From Frigidibacter oleivorans (GTDB lineage: Bacteria; Pseudomonadota; Alphaproteobacteria; Rhodobacterales; Rhodobacteraceae), in NCBI RefSeq assembly GCF_003993775.1, contig NZ_RJRZ01000002.1, forward strand, positions 310,001-374,000: a stretch of DNA of 64,000 nucleotides. The letters run 5' to 3'. The translations under genes were made by a program, and so were the position numbers. The notes beneath the pieces are model-generated. The model made no database searches. It was given only the letters and a program-made list of their open reading frames with translations, and was not told the origin of the DNA. Positions 27,960-36,465 of the stretch are shown here, piece by piece. The number at the start of each line of letters is the position of its first letter. Position 1 is the first letter of the stretch.

Positions 27960-29024
27960 TCAAATCGCGAAGGACTTGTTCCACCATTCCAGCCATTCGG
28001 CCGTGTTTTCGGCGACATAGGCGTAGTCGAGGAAACGCATCTTCGCGCGTTCCTCGGCCGAGAAATCGACCAGGGCCCGCAGCTCGTCGGACAGCGCGGC
28101 CTGGGCATTGGCGGGGGCGTAGAGGCTCGCCTCGGCCAGATCCGCCATCGCCTGGGGATCGAGCATGGCGTCGAGATAGGCGTAGGCGCCCTCGCGGTTC
28201 GGGCCGTATTCGGTCAGGCAGGCGCCGAAGGTGACAGCGATCGCCCCTTCCTCGGGATACTGGATCGCCAGCGGCAGGCCGTCCTTGGCACATTGCAGCC
28301 CGCGGGCCTTGTAGTTCACGGCGATGTCCACTTCGCCGTTCGCCAGACCGGCTTGAAGCTGCTGATGTGCCGCGTAGAGCCGCGGGCCGTTTTCGGCCGC
28401 CAGCTTCTCGAGCAGGGGCTTGCCGTCCTCGACGCTGGTCATGTCGCCCTTGGCGACCAGACCAGCCATCATCATGTAGTTGAAGTAGAGCTGGTTGGTC
28501 AGCCCGATACGCCCCGCCCATTTGGGATCGAACAGCTCGGCATAGGATTTCGGCGGCTCAGAGACCTTGTCCTTGTTGTAGATGATGACGACCGCACTGT
28601 AGAGCCATGGCACGAAGTAGGGCGCCTTGAGCTCTTCCGCGACATTGGCGTAGTTCGGGATCTGCGCCATATCCAGATCCGCCACAACGTCCTGTTGCCG
28701 CAGTTCGAAAGCGTCCGAGCTGTTGACGTGGATGACATCGGCCGAGGCGCGGCGGATGCGCTTTTCGGCAAGAAGCTTGGCCTTGCGCTCCGGCTCCATC
28801 CCCAGATCGCGGACGACGGTGAAGCCCTTGTCCTCGAGCAATGGCTTTTCGACGAAACGGACGGTGCGGTCGTTCCAGTCGCCGCCCCAGTTGGAAACGA
28901 CGATGGTTCCGCCCGCCGCATGGACGGTCCGGGGCATCAGCGCGGGCAGGGCGGTTCCGGCCATGAGCAGGCCAAGAAGGCGGCGGCGCGAGAGGCGGGG
29001 CGCGGTGCGAAGATCGGCGGTCAT
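27960..29024 (-). CDS. periplasmic substrate-binding protein of the ABC importer
   Basis: This 354-residue PotD-like solute-binding protein has a twin-arginine-type signal (SRRRLLGLLMAG, cleaved after VHA), which is unusual for such proteins and implies export in a folded state. The mature protein begins GGTIVVSNWGGDWNDR, typical of polyamine, opine or amino-alcohol binders. The second lobe has YFVPWLYSAVVIIYNKDKV. It is the first gene of the operon and is divergent from a LysR gene. The substrate is unknown; with a dipeptidase-like enzyme and an amidohydrolase nearby, an N-acyl or carbamoyl amino compound is plausible. Confidence 0.92.
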   Translation of the reverse strand: MTADLRTAPRLSRRRLLGLLMAGTALPALMPRTVHAAGGTIVVSNWGGDWNDRTVRFVEKPLLEDKGFTVVRDLGMEPERKAKLLAEKRIRRASADVIHVNSSDAFELRQQDVVADLDMAQIPNYANVAEELKAPYFVPWLYSAVVIIYNKDKVSEPPKSYAELFDPKWAGRIGLTNQLYFNYMMMAGLVAKGDMTSVEDGKPLLEKLAAENGPRLYAAHQQLQAGLANGEVDIAVNYKARGLQCAKDGLPLAIQYPEEGAIAVTFGACLTEYGPNREGAYAYLDAMLDPQAMADLAEASLYAPANAQAALSDELRALVDFSAEERAKMRFLDYAYVAENTAEWLEWWNKSFAI

Positions 29025-29127
29025 CTGTGTCTACTTCCCTTTTGTGCCGGCAGGTGCGGTGCCTGCGTCGGTCTTCGTTTGCGGTGTCGGACTACGATGG
29101 GGGTTGCTGCAGCGATTGTAAAATATC

Positions 29128-29146
29128 AATTGTTGCTCTATTAATT
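29128..29146. promoter_or_regulatory. candidate LysR box in the divergent promoter region
   Basis: AATT-N11-AATT, a dyad of the T-N11-A type, lies in an unusually AT-rich patch (about 29113-29165) between the binding-protein gene and the LysR gene. Both position and form fit a LysR-type operator controlling the importer and its own gene. Confidence 0.4.
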
Positions 29147-29175
29147 CCGTGTGGATATCAAACTTCGAGCATGAA

Positions 29176-30081
29176 ATGGGCTTGGACCTTCGCCATCTCC
29201 GCGCGTTCACCGCCCTTGGCAAAGAGCTTCATTTCGGCCGGGCTGCCGATCAGCTCCATATGGCGCAGCCCGCTCTTTCCAAGATCATTCAGCAGCTTGA
29301 GGTCGAGATCGGTGCGCCGCTCCTGCTGCGGACGACGCGAAGGGTCGAGCTGACCGAGGCGGGCAAGACCTTCCTGGCGGAGATCGCGAGCATCGAGACG
29401 CAGATCGAACAGGCGGTGGCAAGCGCGCGCCATGCGGCACGCGGGCTTCGGGGCGAGCTGAGAATCGCCTACACCGATTTCGCGATCAACGGGCGGCTGC
29501 CGCATATGCTGCGCGACTTTGCGGGGGCGCATCCCGATATCCGCCTGAACCTGATCTTCATGCCCACCACGGCGCAGCACATGGCATTGCTGCAGCAGGC
29601 GATCGACATCGGGTTCATGATCGGTGCCTTCGAGCACAAGACGACCAGCAGCCTGACCTTCGACGAGGATGACTATGTCGCGCTGTTGCCGGCCTCCCAC
29701 CGGCTCAGCGATCGTGAGGTGCTGACGCTGGCCGAACTGTCGGACGAAAAGTTCGTCCTCGGTACGGGTGACAACTGGTCTGCCTTCCGCAATCGTCTTT
29801 TCGCGGAATGCCGCAGCAGGGGCTTTTTCCCCGACATCGCGCTGGAGGCGTCGAACAGCGAAGGCATCTTCGGGCTGGTCGTGGCCGGTGTGGGGATCAC
29901 CATCTATTCCAGCTGCGTGGGCAATCTGCCGCGCCAGGGCGTGGTGGTCCGGCCTCTCAGCGACGTGACCAACAAGCTGCCGGTCACGGCGGTCTGGGAC
30001 AGGACAAGCCGGTCGCTGGCGCTGGACACGTTCCTGAAATACCTGCGCCGCTCGGCCCGCAGGCCGGCGGCGCAGCCCTAG
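29176..30081 (+). CDS. LysR-family regulator of the ABC importer operon
   Basis: This LysR-type regulator has about 301 residues. The N-terminal winged HTH is MGLDLRHLRAFTALGKELHF followed by RAADQLHMAQPALSKIIQQLE. The effector-binding domain starts near residue 90 (GELRIAYTDFAING). ATG 29176 begins at the family's usual position; GTG 29149 gives nine more residues. It is transcribed divergently from the importer operon across a 151-bp AT-rich gap, the standard layout for a LysR activator and its target. Confidence 0.93.
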   Translation: MGLDLRHLRAFTALGKELHFGRAADQLHMAQPALSKIIQQLEVEIGAPLLLRTTRRVELTEAGKTFLAEIASIETQIEQAVASARHAARGLRGELRIAYTDFAINGRLPHMLRDFAGAHPDIRLNLIFMPTTAQHMALLQQAIDIGFMIGAFEHKTTSSLTFDEDDYVALLPASHRLSDREVLTLAELSDEKFVLGTGDNWSAFRNRLFAECRSRGFFPDIALEASNSEGIFGLVVAGVGITIYSSCVGNLPRQGVVVRPLSDVTNKLPVTAVWDRTSRSLALDTFLKYLRRSARRPAAQP

Positions 30082-30090
30082 CGTCGGGGA

Positions 30091-30810
30091 TCAGGCGGCG
30101 GCCTGACGCGCCTTTATCCCGTTGAGGTAGGCGACACAGTCGTCGACCCCCACCACGTCGCCGAACTTGGCGTCGATGTCGAAGAGGTTCCAGGCGACTG
30201 CCCCGGGCACACGATCGCCGATGGCTTCCCTGACCGCGATGGTGCGGAAACCGTCGGCAAGCCCGTCACAGATGGTCTGGCGGACGCAGGCGCAGGCGGT
30301 CACCCCCGTGACGAGGATCGTGTCCACATTCGCGGCGCGCAGGATGCCCGCCAGTTCCGTGCCGTGGAAGGCCGAGGCGCGCTTCTTCAGCAGGGTGTAT
30401 TCACCCTCGACAGGCGCGATCCGGCTGTCGATGGCCCAGAGCTCCGTGTCCTTGAGGTTCACGGCCTCGACCGGGATCTTGTCATGCCACAGGCCCATGT
30501 CGGTGAAGGGCGAGGTGCGGTCGGTGATCTCGTAGGCGGTGGTGACGTGAATGACCGGCACCCCGTTCGTGCGGCAGGCGGCGAGCAGCTTCTGCATCGA
30601 CGGAATGATTTCGCCGTCCATCTTTTCCTGATCGCAGGTGAAGGGATTGCCGGGTCGCGTCCAGGCATTCGCCAGGTCGACGCTGATCAGCGCCGGCCGG
30701 TGGCCAAAGCCGACGCGGCGCTGGAAGCCACGTTCCTGATAAAGCTTGCTGGCCGTGTCGAAGGCCTGCTGGAGCAGGCGGTCCAGTTCTTTCGGGTCTA
30801 GGTCTTGCAT
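30091..30810 (-). CDS. isochorismatase-family amidohydrolase (N-carbamoylsarcosine amidase-like)
   Basis: This 239-residue cysteine hydrolase is of the isochorismatase superfamily. The Asp-Lys-Cys triad is visible: Asp in ALISVDLANAW, Lys in TLLKKRASAFHG, and Cys in GVTACACVRQTICDG. The NAWTRPGNPF segment is like N-carbamoylsarcosine/maleamate amidases rather than nicotinamidase. The family hydrolyses amide or carbamoyl groups. ATG 30810 is chosen because upstream sequence is leader. It is tail-to-tail with one LysR gene (9 bp) and divergent from the other, which probably controls it. Confidence 0.88.
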   Translation of the reverse strand: MQDLDPKELDRLLQQAFDTASKLYQERGFQRRVGFGHRPALISVDLANAWTRPGNPFTCDQEKMDGEIIPSMQKLLAACRTNGVPVIHVTTAYEITDRTSPFTDMGLWHDKIPVEAVNLKDTELWAIDSRIAPVEGEYTLLKKRASAFHGTELAGILRAANVDTILVTGVTACACVRQTICDGLADGFRTIAVREAIGDRVPGAVAWNLFDIDAKFGDVVGVDDCVAYLNGIKARQAAA

Positions 30811-30913
30811 GGGTCTCTCCGGTCCAAAGCCATCCCCCGCGGGGCGGCGCGAGGCATCTGGACCAAGGATGCGAGGGGCAAAGTCGAAAATGAAATGGTC
30901 ATTGATCAAGAAT

Positions 30914-30932
30914 TGATGCACTGAGTGCATCA
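30914..30932. promoter_or_regulatory. perfect palindromic operator between amidohydrolase and LysR genes
   Basis: TGATGCACT-G-AGTGCATCA is a 19-bp perfect inverted repeat with a one-base centre, 22 bp before the LysR GTG start and about 100 bp before the divergent amidohydrolase start. It is the best operator candidate for this regulator. Confidence 0.65.
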
Positions 30933-30954
30933 TGGGAACTGGCGAGGACGTTTT

Positions 30955-31857
30955 GTGAAACCACTCGGCGGATTGGAGCTTGTTTCGTCATTTATCGTTG
31001 TAGCAGAAGAGCTTAACTTCCGCCGCAGCGCGGAGCGCTTGAATCTGGATCAGTCTGCCCTGACGAGACGCATCCAGAAGCTGGAGCATCTGCTGGGATT
31101 TCGGCTCTTGCAGCGCAACACTCGGGAAGTGTCGCTGACACCTGCAGGCCAATCCTTCTACCGCGACAACGCGGCGCTGATGGACAGCTATCGCGAGGCG
31201 GTTCAGGCGGCCCGTCGTGTCGCCGCGGGCCATACAGATGGCCTGCGCATCGGCTACATGACCTTTGCCGCGCCCGAACTGATGCCCGGTCTGCTGGCGC
31301 AGTATCACGCGGCCTATCCCTATGTGCGGCTGACGACGACCTATCTGCGGACGCAGGCGCAGAAACTGGCCCTGGCGAAGAACGAGCTTGATGCAGGTTT
31401 TCTCATCGGCGCGTTCGATCATCCCGATTTCTACAGCCGGCAGCTCGCCGATGAACCGCTTTACGCGATCCTTCCGGCGGCGCATCCGCTGGCGCTGCGC
31501 CCGTCCGTCACCCCTGCAGAGGTGGCGGAGCAGCCGCTTGTCCTGGGCGAGATGCAGGAATGGGACGAATATCGCTGGCGGCTGGAAAGCCTGTTCGGCG
31601 CAGAGGGTCTGTCGCTGACTCCGCGCTTCGAGGCGGCCCATACCCTGGCCATCGCCGGGCTGGTCGCGGCCGGGCTGGGGATTACGGTCTTTCCCGAAAG
31701 CCTGGTCGGGGTTCTGGGGCCGGGTGTGGTCGCGCGCCGGATCGAGCACCCGCTTTTCAGGTCCCACATCTCGATCGCCTGGAGCGGCGCCAACGCCTCG
31801 CCCGAGCTGCGGGGGTTCATCGATCTGGTGACGGCCCGGTCTGCATCCCGGGCCTGA
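30955..31857 (+). CDS. LysR-family regulator of the amidohydrolase gene
   Basis: This LysR-type regulator has 300 residues. The HTH region is VVAEELNFRRSAERLNLDQS and ALTRRIQKLEHLLGFRLLQR, and the effector domain begins with DGLRIGYMTFAAPEL. GTG 30955 is the likely start, with GAGGA 6 nt before it; an earlier in-frame GTG at 30925 lies inside the palindromic operator and would be odd as a start. It is divergent from the isochorismatase-family gene. It shares architecture, but not close sequence, with the LysR at 29176. Confidence 0.92.
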   Translation: MKPLGGLELVSSFIVVAEELNFRRSAERLNLDQSALTRRIQKLEHLLGFRLLQRNTREVSLTPAGQSFYRDNAALMDSYREAVQAARRVAAGHTDGLRIGYMTFAAPELMPGLLAQYHAAYPYVRLTTTYLRTQAQKLALAKNELDAGFLIGAFDHPDFYSRQLADEPLYAILPAAHPLALRPSVTPAEVAEQPLVLGEMQEWDEYRWRLESLFGAEGLSLTPRFEAAHTLAIAGLVAAGLGITVFPESLVGVLGPGVVARRIEHPLFRSHISIAWSGANASPELRGFIDLVTARSASRA

Positions 31858-32016
31858 ACGGCTGCGGCGCCCCCACGATTCTTTCAGAGGATGCCCACGG
31901 TCGGTTCGCCTGTGAGGCGGGTCGCGACCATGCCATAGGATGTGGCCGGCACGGCCGCTTCGCTACTGCTGTACGGAGACACCTGTGGGGGTGTGGCCTG
32001 CCAGAGAATCGCTGAC

Positions 32017-33480
32017 CTAGCGCGGCCTCAGCACCATCGCGGCGACGGAGGGATAGTTGACCGTTTTCGAGAAGCTGGCCGTCACCGCGCGCCCGTCCTC
32101 CGCCGCGGCGGCGATGGCAAAACCGATCTGGCTGCACATGTTGGACCCCGCATGCGCCAGCGTCTGGCTGCCCGCGAGGTTCAGCGTGCCGGTCGCGGCC
32201 GGGCTGGACGAGGCGATGCCGGCGGCGGCGGCGAAGACCAGATCGCCCGCCGCCACGTCCACCTCGCAGCCGAGGGCCGTGCCATGCGCCGTGCCCCCCT
32301 TGGCCGAGCCGAAGCCGTCATTCGTGGCGATGCCGGGCCGGGCGCCATAGACGGGCAGCAGCAGGACCGCCGACTGGTTGGTGTTGACGCTGCCGCTGAA
32401 CGCCACCGCCAGCTCGCCCGTCGCCCCCTCCGGCACCTCGGCCTGGAAGAGCGTCACCCCGCATTGCGAGGAACCGCTGGCGGGTTCGCCCACCCGCACC
32501 GCATCGACGCCGCCGATCGTCAGGCTGACGGGCCAGCGCGCATTGGTGCCCCGGCAGGTCACGGCGGCGAGGATCAGCCGGTCCGGCGCGGGGGTGCCGA
32601 GCGCGAGGCCGCTGGCGGTGTGCGTGGCGGGTGTCGTGCCGGGGATCTGGTAGAGGACCGGCGTGCCGGCGGTGATCGGCCCCGTGCCGCCGAGCCCGGT
32701 ATTGGCCGCCGCCGCCTTCAGCCCGCGCAGATATTGCGGCCCGAAGCGGCGCAGCGAGGCCGCGTCGAGATGCACCGCGTCGAAGATCGTCGCCTCGACG
32801 GGGCTCGACACATCGGCATAGCCGGTCAGCGGCACGCGGTTCGGGATCGACTGGATCGTGCGCTGGATCTCGCTGTTGTAATAGCCGGTGGCGAAGACAT
32901 GGCCGCCCAGCACGAAGGGCACGTCCGTGGTCCCGGTATCGGCGCGAAAATCGGTCAGGAACTGCATCAGCGCCGCGTCATAGGCCGCGGGCCCCCCGGC
33001 GGTGACGCCATCGTTCTCGCCCTGGTGCCAGAGGATGCCCTTCAGCACCGCGCCTGCGGGTCGGGCGGCGAGGGCGGCGGCGATGCGGGCGACCGCCTGG
33101 GTGTAAGAAGGCTGCCCCTTGTTCCACTGGTTGGTGACGAAGCCGGTGCCGCCATCGGCCACCCCGATCAGGCCGACGGTGACGCCCGGGTTCTCTGCCG
33201 CATAGGCGGCGGCAAAGGCGCGGTCCCAGCCGAAATTCGCGCCGGCGGCGGGCAGGGCCAGCGCTTCGTCGGTCGACCAGGCGCCGTGATAGAGGCGCGG
33301 CCCGACCGGCGCCCAGCTGTCGCCGGCGCCGTATTCGATGGTGCCGGCGGGGTAGCTGTCGACGCTGTCATCCGCCGCGCGGCCGAGCGCATTGGACTGG
33401 CCGGCGATGACGAAGATGTGGACGGGCGCGGCGGCGGCGCGGCGGCGCCCCTGCCTGCCGAGCGAAAGGCCGATCTGCAT
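32017..33480 (-). CDS. SASA-domain carbohydrate esterase (sialate O-acetylesterase-like)
   Basis: This 487-residue protein carries an N-terminal SGNH-type SASA domain (about residues 15-260): VHIFVIAGQSNALGRA with the nucleophile Ser, GILWHQGENDG, and DAVHLDAASLRRFG giving the Asp/His. Residues 280-487 form a beta-rich C-domain with no hallmark I know. No signal peptide is seen, although the short basic N-terminus (LSLGRQGRRRAAAA) might be a non-classical export or docking segment. ATG 33480 follows GGAGGAG. It is probably a deacetylase for the polysaccharide made by this locus, 114 bp downstream of the beta-helix gene. Confidence 0.85.
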   Translation of the reverse strand: MQIGLSLGRQGRRRAAAAPVHIFVIAGQSNALGRAADDSVDSYPAGTIEYGAGDSWAPVGPRLYHGAWSTDEALALPAAGANFGWDRAFAAAYAAENPGVTVGLIGVADGGTGFVTNQWNKGQPSYTQAVARIAAALAARPAGAVLKGILWHQGENDGVTAGGPAAYDAALMQFLTDFRADTGTTDVPFVLGGHVFATGYYNSEIQRTIQSIPNRVPLTGYADVSSPVEATIFDAVHLDAASLRRFGPQYLRGLKAAAANTGLGGTGPITAGTPVLYQIPGTTPATHTASGLALGTPAPDRLILAAVTCRGTNARWPVSLTIGGVDAVRVGEPASGSSQCGVTLFQAEVPEGATGELAVAFSGSVNTNQSAVLLLPVYGARPGIATNDGFGSAKGGTAHGTALGCEVDVAAGDLVFAAAAGIASSSPAATGTLNLAGSQTLAHAGSNMCSQIGFAIAAAAEDGRAVTASFSKTVNYPSVAAMVLRPR

Positions 33481-33594
33481 GAACTCCTCCGGGGATGCGC
33501 GATGGGGCGCGATCCTAGAAGGCGTTTCCCGCCGTTGCCGCCGCACCGCCCGGGGCGCGCGCGCGCCGCGCGCGACCGCCGGCGCGTCCGGGCC

Positions 33595-34815
33595 TCAGCG
33601 CAGCGAGGGCACGCCGAAGCGGGTGGCGGCGCTGCCCGGCCGGGCATGGTAGTCGCCGGCATAGGGCGCGACCAGCAGCTGCGCCGGATAGGTCGCGATC
33701 AGGTTGGCATCGCGCGGCGCCGCGACCCCCTCGCCATCGGCGCGGATGCGGGGGGCGATGTTGCCGGTGATCCGGACCCCGCGCGCCGGGGTGCCGTTCT
33801 TGTGCGGCCCGGCCCCGGCCCAGGGCTGCGTGGCGCCCGGCTTCAACGGGTTGACCAGCGTGTTGTCGGCGATGGTGGTGTCGATGGCGCCCGACACGAA
33901 GATGCCGTGATAGGCCTGCACCACGATCAGGTTGCCGCGGATCGTGGTGTCGCGGAACATGCCGTCGAACAATCCGATGCCCTGCAGCGCGCAGCGCAGC
34001 GGATGGTCGCGCCCGGTCCATTCGAGGATGGTGTTGGACTCGATGACGAGGCCGCGCACCGTGCCGCCGCCGGGCCGGCGATCCGGCCCCAGCGACCATG
34101 ACTGGAAGCCGTCGTCATGGTTGTCGTCGATCTTGACGCAATCGGCGACGTAGTTGCCGCGGAACACCGACCGGTCCCCCAGCCCGCGCAGCGCATCGCC
34201 GCTGAACCCCATGATCCGGTTGCGTTCCACCCGCGCCTCGGGGCCGGTGGTGGCGATGGCAAAGCGGGTGCCCCAGACCTCGCTGTCCTCGATCGTGTTG
34301 CGCGGCCCGCGCAGCAGCACGCCCGACTGCCGGCTGTCCAGCCAGTCGTCGAGGCTCCAGCGCCGGTAGTCGCGGGCGTCGGGCCGGGCGAGGATCGTCA
34401 GGTTGCGGAAGGTGATGTCCTCGGACCGCGTGTCGGTCGTCACCAGTTCCTTCCGGTCATGCCGCACCGGCACGACGGTCAGCCCCTCGACCGTCAGGTT
34501 GCGCGACTGTTCGACCGTGATGTGCTGCACCCGGACCTGCGCCCCCGCGGCGGGGCGGAACGTCACCGGCCGGTTCGGCTGCAGCTTGCGGATGGAAAGT
34601 TCGGGCCAGTCGCCCGGCAGCAGCAGCACCCGGTCGCCCCCCCGCACCGCCTGCAACGCCGCGTCCAGCTGCGGGAAAGGCCGCTCCGCCGATCCGTCCG
34701 CCTCGGCCACCGGACGGGCCGAGGGGGCGGCCACGTGGATGTCGGCGGCGGCGGCCATCGTCGCGGGCAGCAGCGCGAATGCCGCGAGCAACGGCGGCAA
34801 CAGGCGGAGAATCAT
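33595..34815 (-). CDS. exported right-handed parallel beta-helix protein
   Basis: This is a 406-residue Sec-exported protein (signal MILRLLPPLLAAFALLPATM, cleaved after AAA). The mature part begins ADIHVAAPSARP and ERPFPQLDAALQAV, the usual entry of pectate-lyase-like solenoids. Parallel beta-helix turns follow (NLTVEGLTVVP, ITFRNLTILAR, GLVIESNTILEW, TTIRGNLIVVQAYHGIF). The motif DDNHDDGFQSWS (near residue 230) resembles a charged cleft in polysaccharide lyases and epimerases. ATG 34815 follows AAGGAGG. It is divergent from the ligase-like gene. Function is inferred as lyase, epimerase or structural; it shares a motif with the product at 43356. Confidence 0.85.
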   Translation of the reverse strand: MILRLLPPLLAAFALLPATMAAAADIHVAAPSARPVAEADGSAERPFPQLDAALQAVRGGDRVLLLPGDWPELSIRKLQPNRPVTFRPAAGAQVRVQHITVEQSRNLTVEGLTVVPVRHDRKELVTTDTRSEDITFRNLTILARPDARDYRRWSLDDWLDSRQSGVLLRGPRNTIEDSEVWGTRFAIATTGPEARVERNRIMGFSGDALRGLGDRSVFRGNYVADCVKIDDNHDDGFQSWSLGPDRRPGGGTVRGLVIESNTILEWTGRDHPLRCALQGIGLFDGMFRDTTIRGNLIVVQAYHGIFVSGAIDTTIADNTLVNPLKPGATQPWAGAGPHKNGTPARGVRITGNIAPRIRADGEGVAAPRDANLIATYPAQLLVAPYAGDYHARPGSAATRFGVPSLR

Positions 34816-35001
34816 GGCGGCGCGCCTCCTTCGGTATGGTTTCCAGACTGTGGCGCGACCCCGGGCAGGGCAATGGCCATGCTGCAATCGCGAAACAATC
34901 GGCGGGTTTATGTCGCCCGCCGGGTGCTGAGGGCGCTTGCCGCAGTGGACAGCGCCGCCCCGGTCTGGATACTGGACCCGAGCGCATGATCGGGACGCAA
35001 G

Positions 35002-36465
35002 ATGAGCCGCTACACCCGCTTTCCGCCGCCCGCCCCCGCCGGGGTGCCGGGCGCGACCGGGCCGGATGACGGCGCGCCGGATACCGCTCCCGACAGCGCA
35101 CCGGGCCGCGCCGGCAGGGTGCCCGGTCGTGTCGCCCCTATGGATGCGGCGCGGCGGCTGAACCCGCTGGTCCCGGCGCTGATGATCGCGCTGGTCCTGC
35201 CGATCTTCTTCAACCTCGGGCCGCTGCGCCTGTCGCCCAACCGGCTGGTGCTGGCGGTCGCGCTGTTCCCGGCGCTGATCCTGTGGGCCTCGGGGCGGGC
35301 GGGGCCGGTCCGGGCCTCGGACGGGTTCGCGCTGTTCTTCTGCTTCTGGCTGTCGCTGTCCTATCTGGTGACGGGCGGCGCGGCCAATCTGGAACTGGTC
35401 GGCATCTCCTGCATCGAGGTGCTCGCCCCCTATTTCATGGCGCGGGTCTTCATCCGCAGCGAGGCGGATTTCGCCGGGCTGCTGCGCATCCTGTTCTGGA
35501 TCGTGGTCATCCTCGCGCCGCTGGCCTGTTTCGAGGCGGTGACCGGGCGGGCGCCGCTTCTGGCGCTGCTCGATACGGTCTTCACCACCCCGCCCGCGGC
35601 GAACACCGATCCCCGCCTTGGCCTGACCCGGGCGCAGACGGCCTTCGAACATCCGATCCTGTCGGGCATCTTCGCGGGCATGCTGTTCGCGCCGATCCGG
35701 TCGCTGGCGCGCGCGCAGGGCCGCAGCGAGACGACGGCCTTGCTGTTCGCGGCGCCGGCGGCGGCGGTGACGTTCTTCTCGCTGTCGGCGGGGGCATGGC
35801 TGGGCCTGATGGCGCAATGCGGGCTGATCGCCTGGGGCCTGGTGTTCCGCAATGTGCCGAGGCGCTGGCACATCCTCGGCGCGCTGGTCGCGGCCGGCTA
35901 TGTCTTCATCGACCTGGCGTCGAACCGCAGCGCGCCCCAGGTGCTGATGAGCCTCCTCGCCTTCGACGCGCATACCGCCTATTGGCGGGTGCTGATCTTC
36001 GATTTCGGCATGGACAATGTCTGGGCCCATCCGCTGGTCGGGCTCGGGATGGGGGATTGGGCGCGGCCCGAATGGATGGCCTCGCGCAGTGTCGACAACT
36101 TCTGGCTGGTGAACGCGATGAAGTTCGGCATCCCCGGTTTCATCGGCATTGTCGGGATCTATTTCGCGGCGCTGGTGACGATGTGCCGGGCGCGCCCGAC
36201 CTCACCGGGGGCACGGCTGATGCGCGAGGCGCTGGTCTTCGCCCTGATCGGCCTTGGCCTGCAGATCGCCACCGTCCATCTGTGGAACGCGACCTATGTC
36301 TTCGCGATGTTCATGCTGGGCGCGGGGGCTTGGCTGGCCGACGCGCCGCAGGAACAGGCCGGGGATGTCAGCCCCGCCCCCGGCCGAAGCGGCGGCGCAG
36401 CGGCGTCCAGACCGTCGGGTCGAAGCCCGAGACCCGCAGCACCACCCAAAGCTGCGCGAGCCTGA
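35002..36465 (+). CDS. O-antigen ligase/polymerase-like membrane protein
   Basis: This 487-residue polytopic protein has about 10-12 helices (for example LVPALMIALVLPIFFNLGP, FALIGLGLQIATVHLWNATY). The long periplasmic segment contains RAQTAFEHPILSGIFAGM and ends in NVWAHPLVGLGMGDW, the pattern of WaaL/Wzy-type O-antigen ligases and exopolysaccharide polymerases. The first 50 residues are Pro/Ala-rich and disordered, so a later start (MDAARRLN, nt 35140) is possible. The last 33 residues, Pro/Arg/Ala-rich, are read over the convergent flippase gene, a 98-bp overlap. Role: polymerise or ligate the surface glycan. Confidence 0.85.
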   Translation: MSRYTRFPPPAPAGVPGATGPDDGAPDTAPDSAPGRAGRVPGRVAPMDAARRLNPLVPALMIALVLPIFFNLGPLRLSPNRLVLAVALFPALILWASGRAGPVRASDGFALFFCFWLSLSYLVTGGAANLELVGISCIEVLAPYFMARVFIRSEADFAGLLRILFWIVVILAPLACFEAVTGRAPLLALLDTVFTTPPAANTDPRLGLTRAQTAFEHPILSGIFAGMLFAPIRSLARAQGRSETTALLFAAPAAAVTFFSLSAGAWLGLMAQCGLIAWGLVFRNVPRRWHILGALVAAGYVFIDLASNRSAPQVLMSLLAFDAHTAYWRVLIFDFGMDNVWAHPLVGLGMGDWARPEWMASRSVDNFWLVNAMKFGIPGFIGIVGIYFAALVTMCRARPTSPGARLMREALVFALIGLGLQIATVHLWNATYVFAMFMLGAGAWLADAPQEQAGDVSPAPGRSGGAAASRPSGRSPRPAAPPKAARA

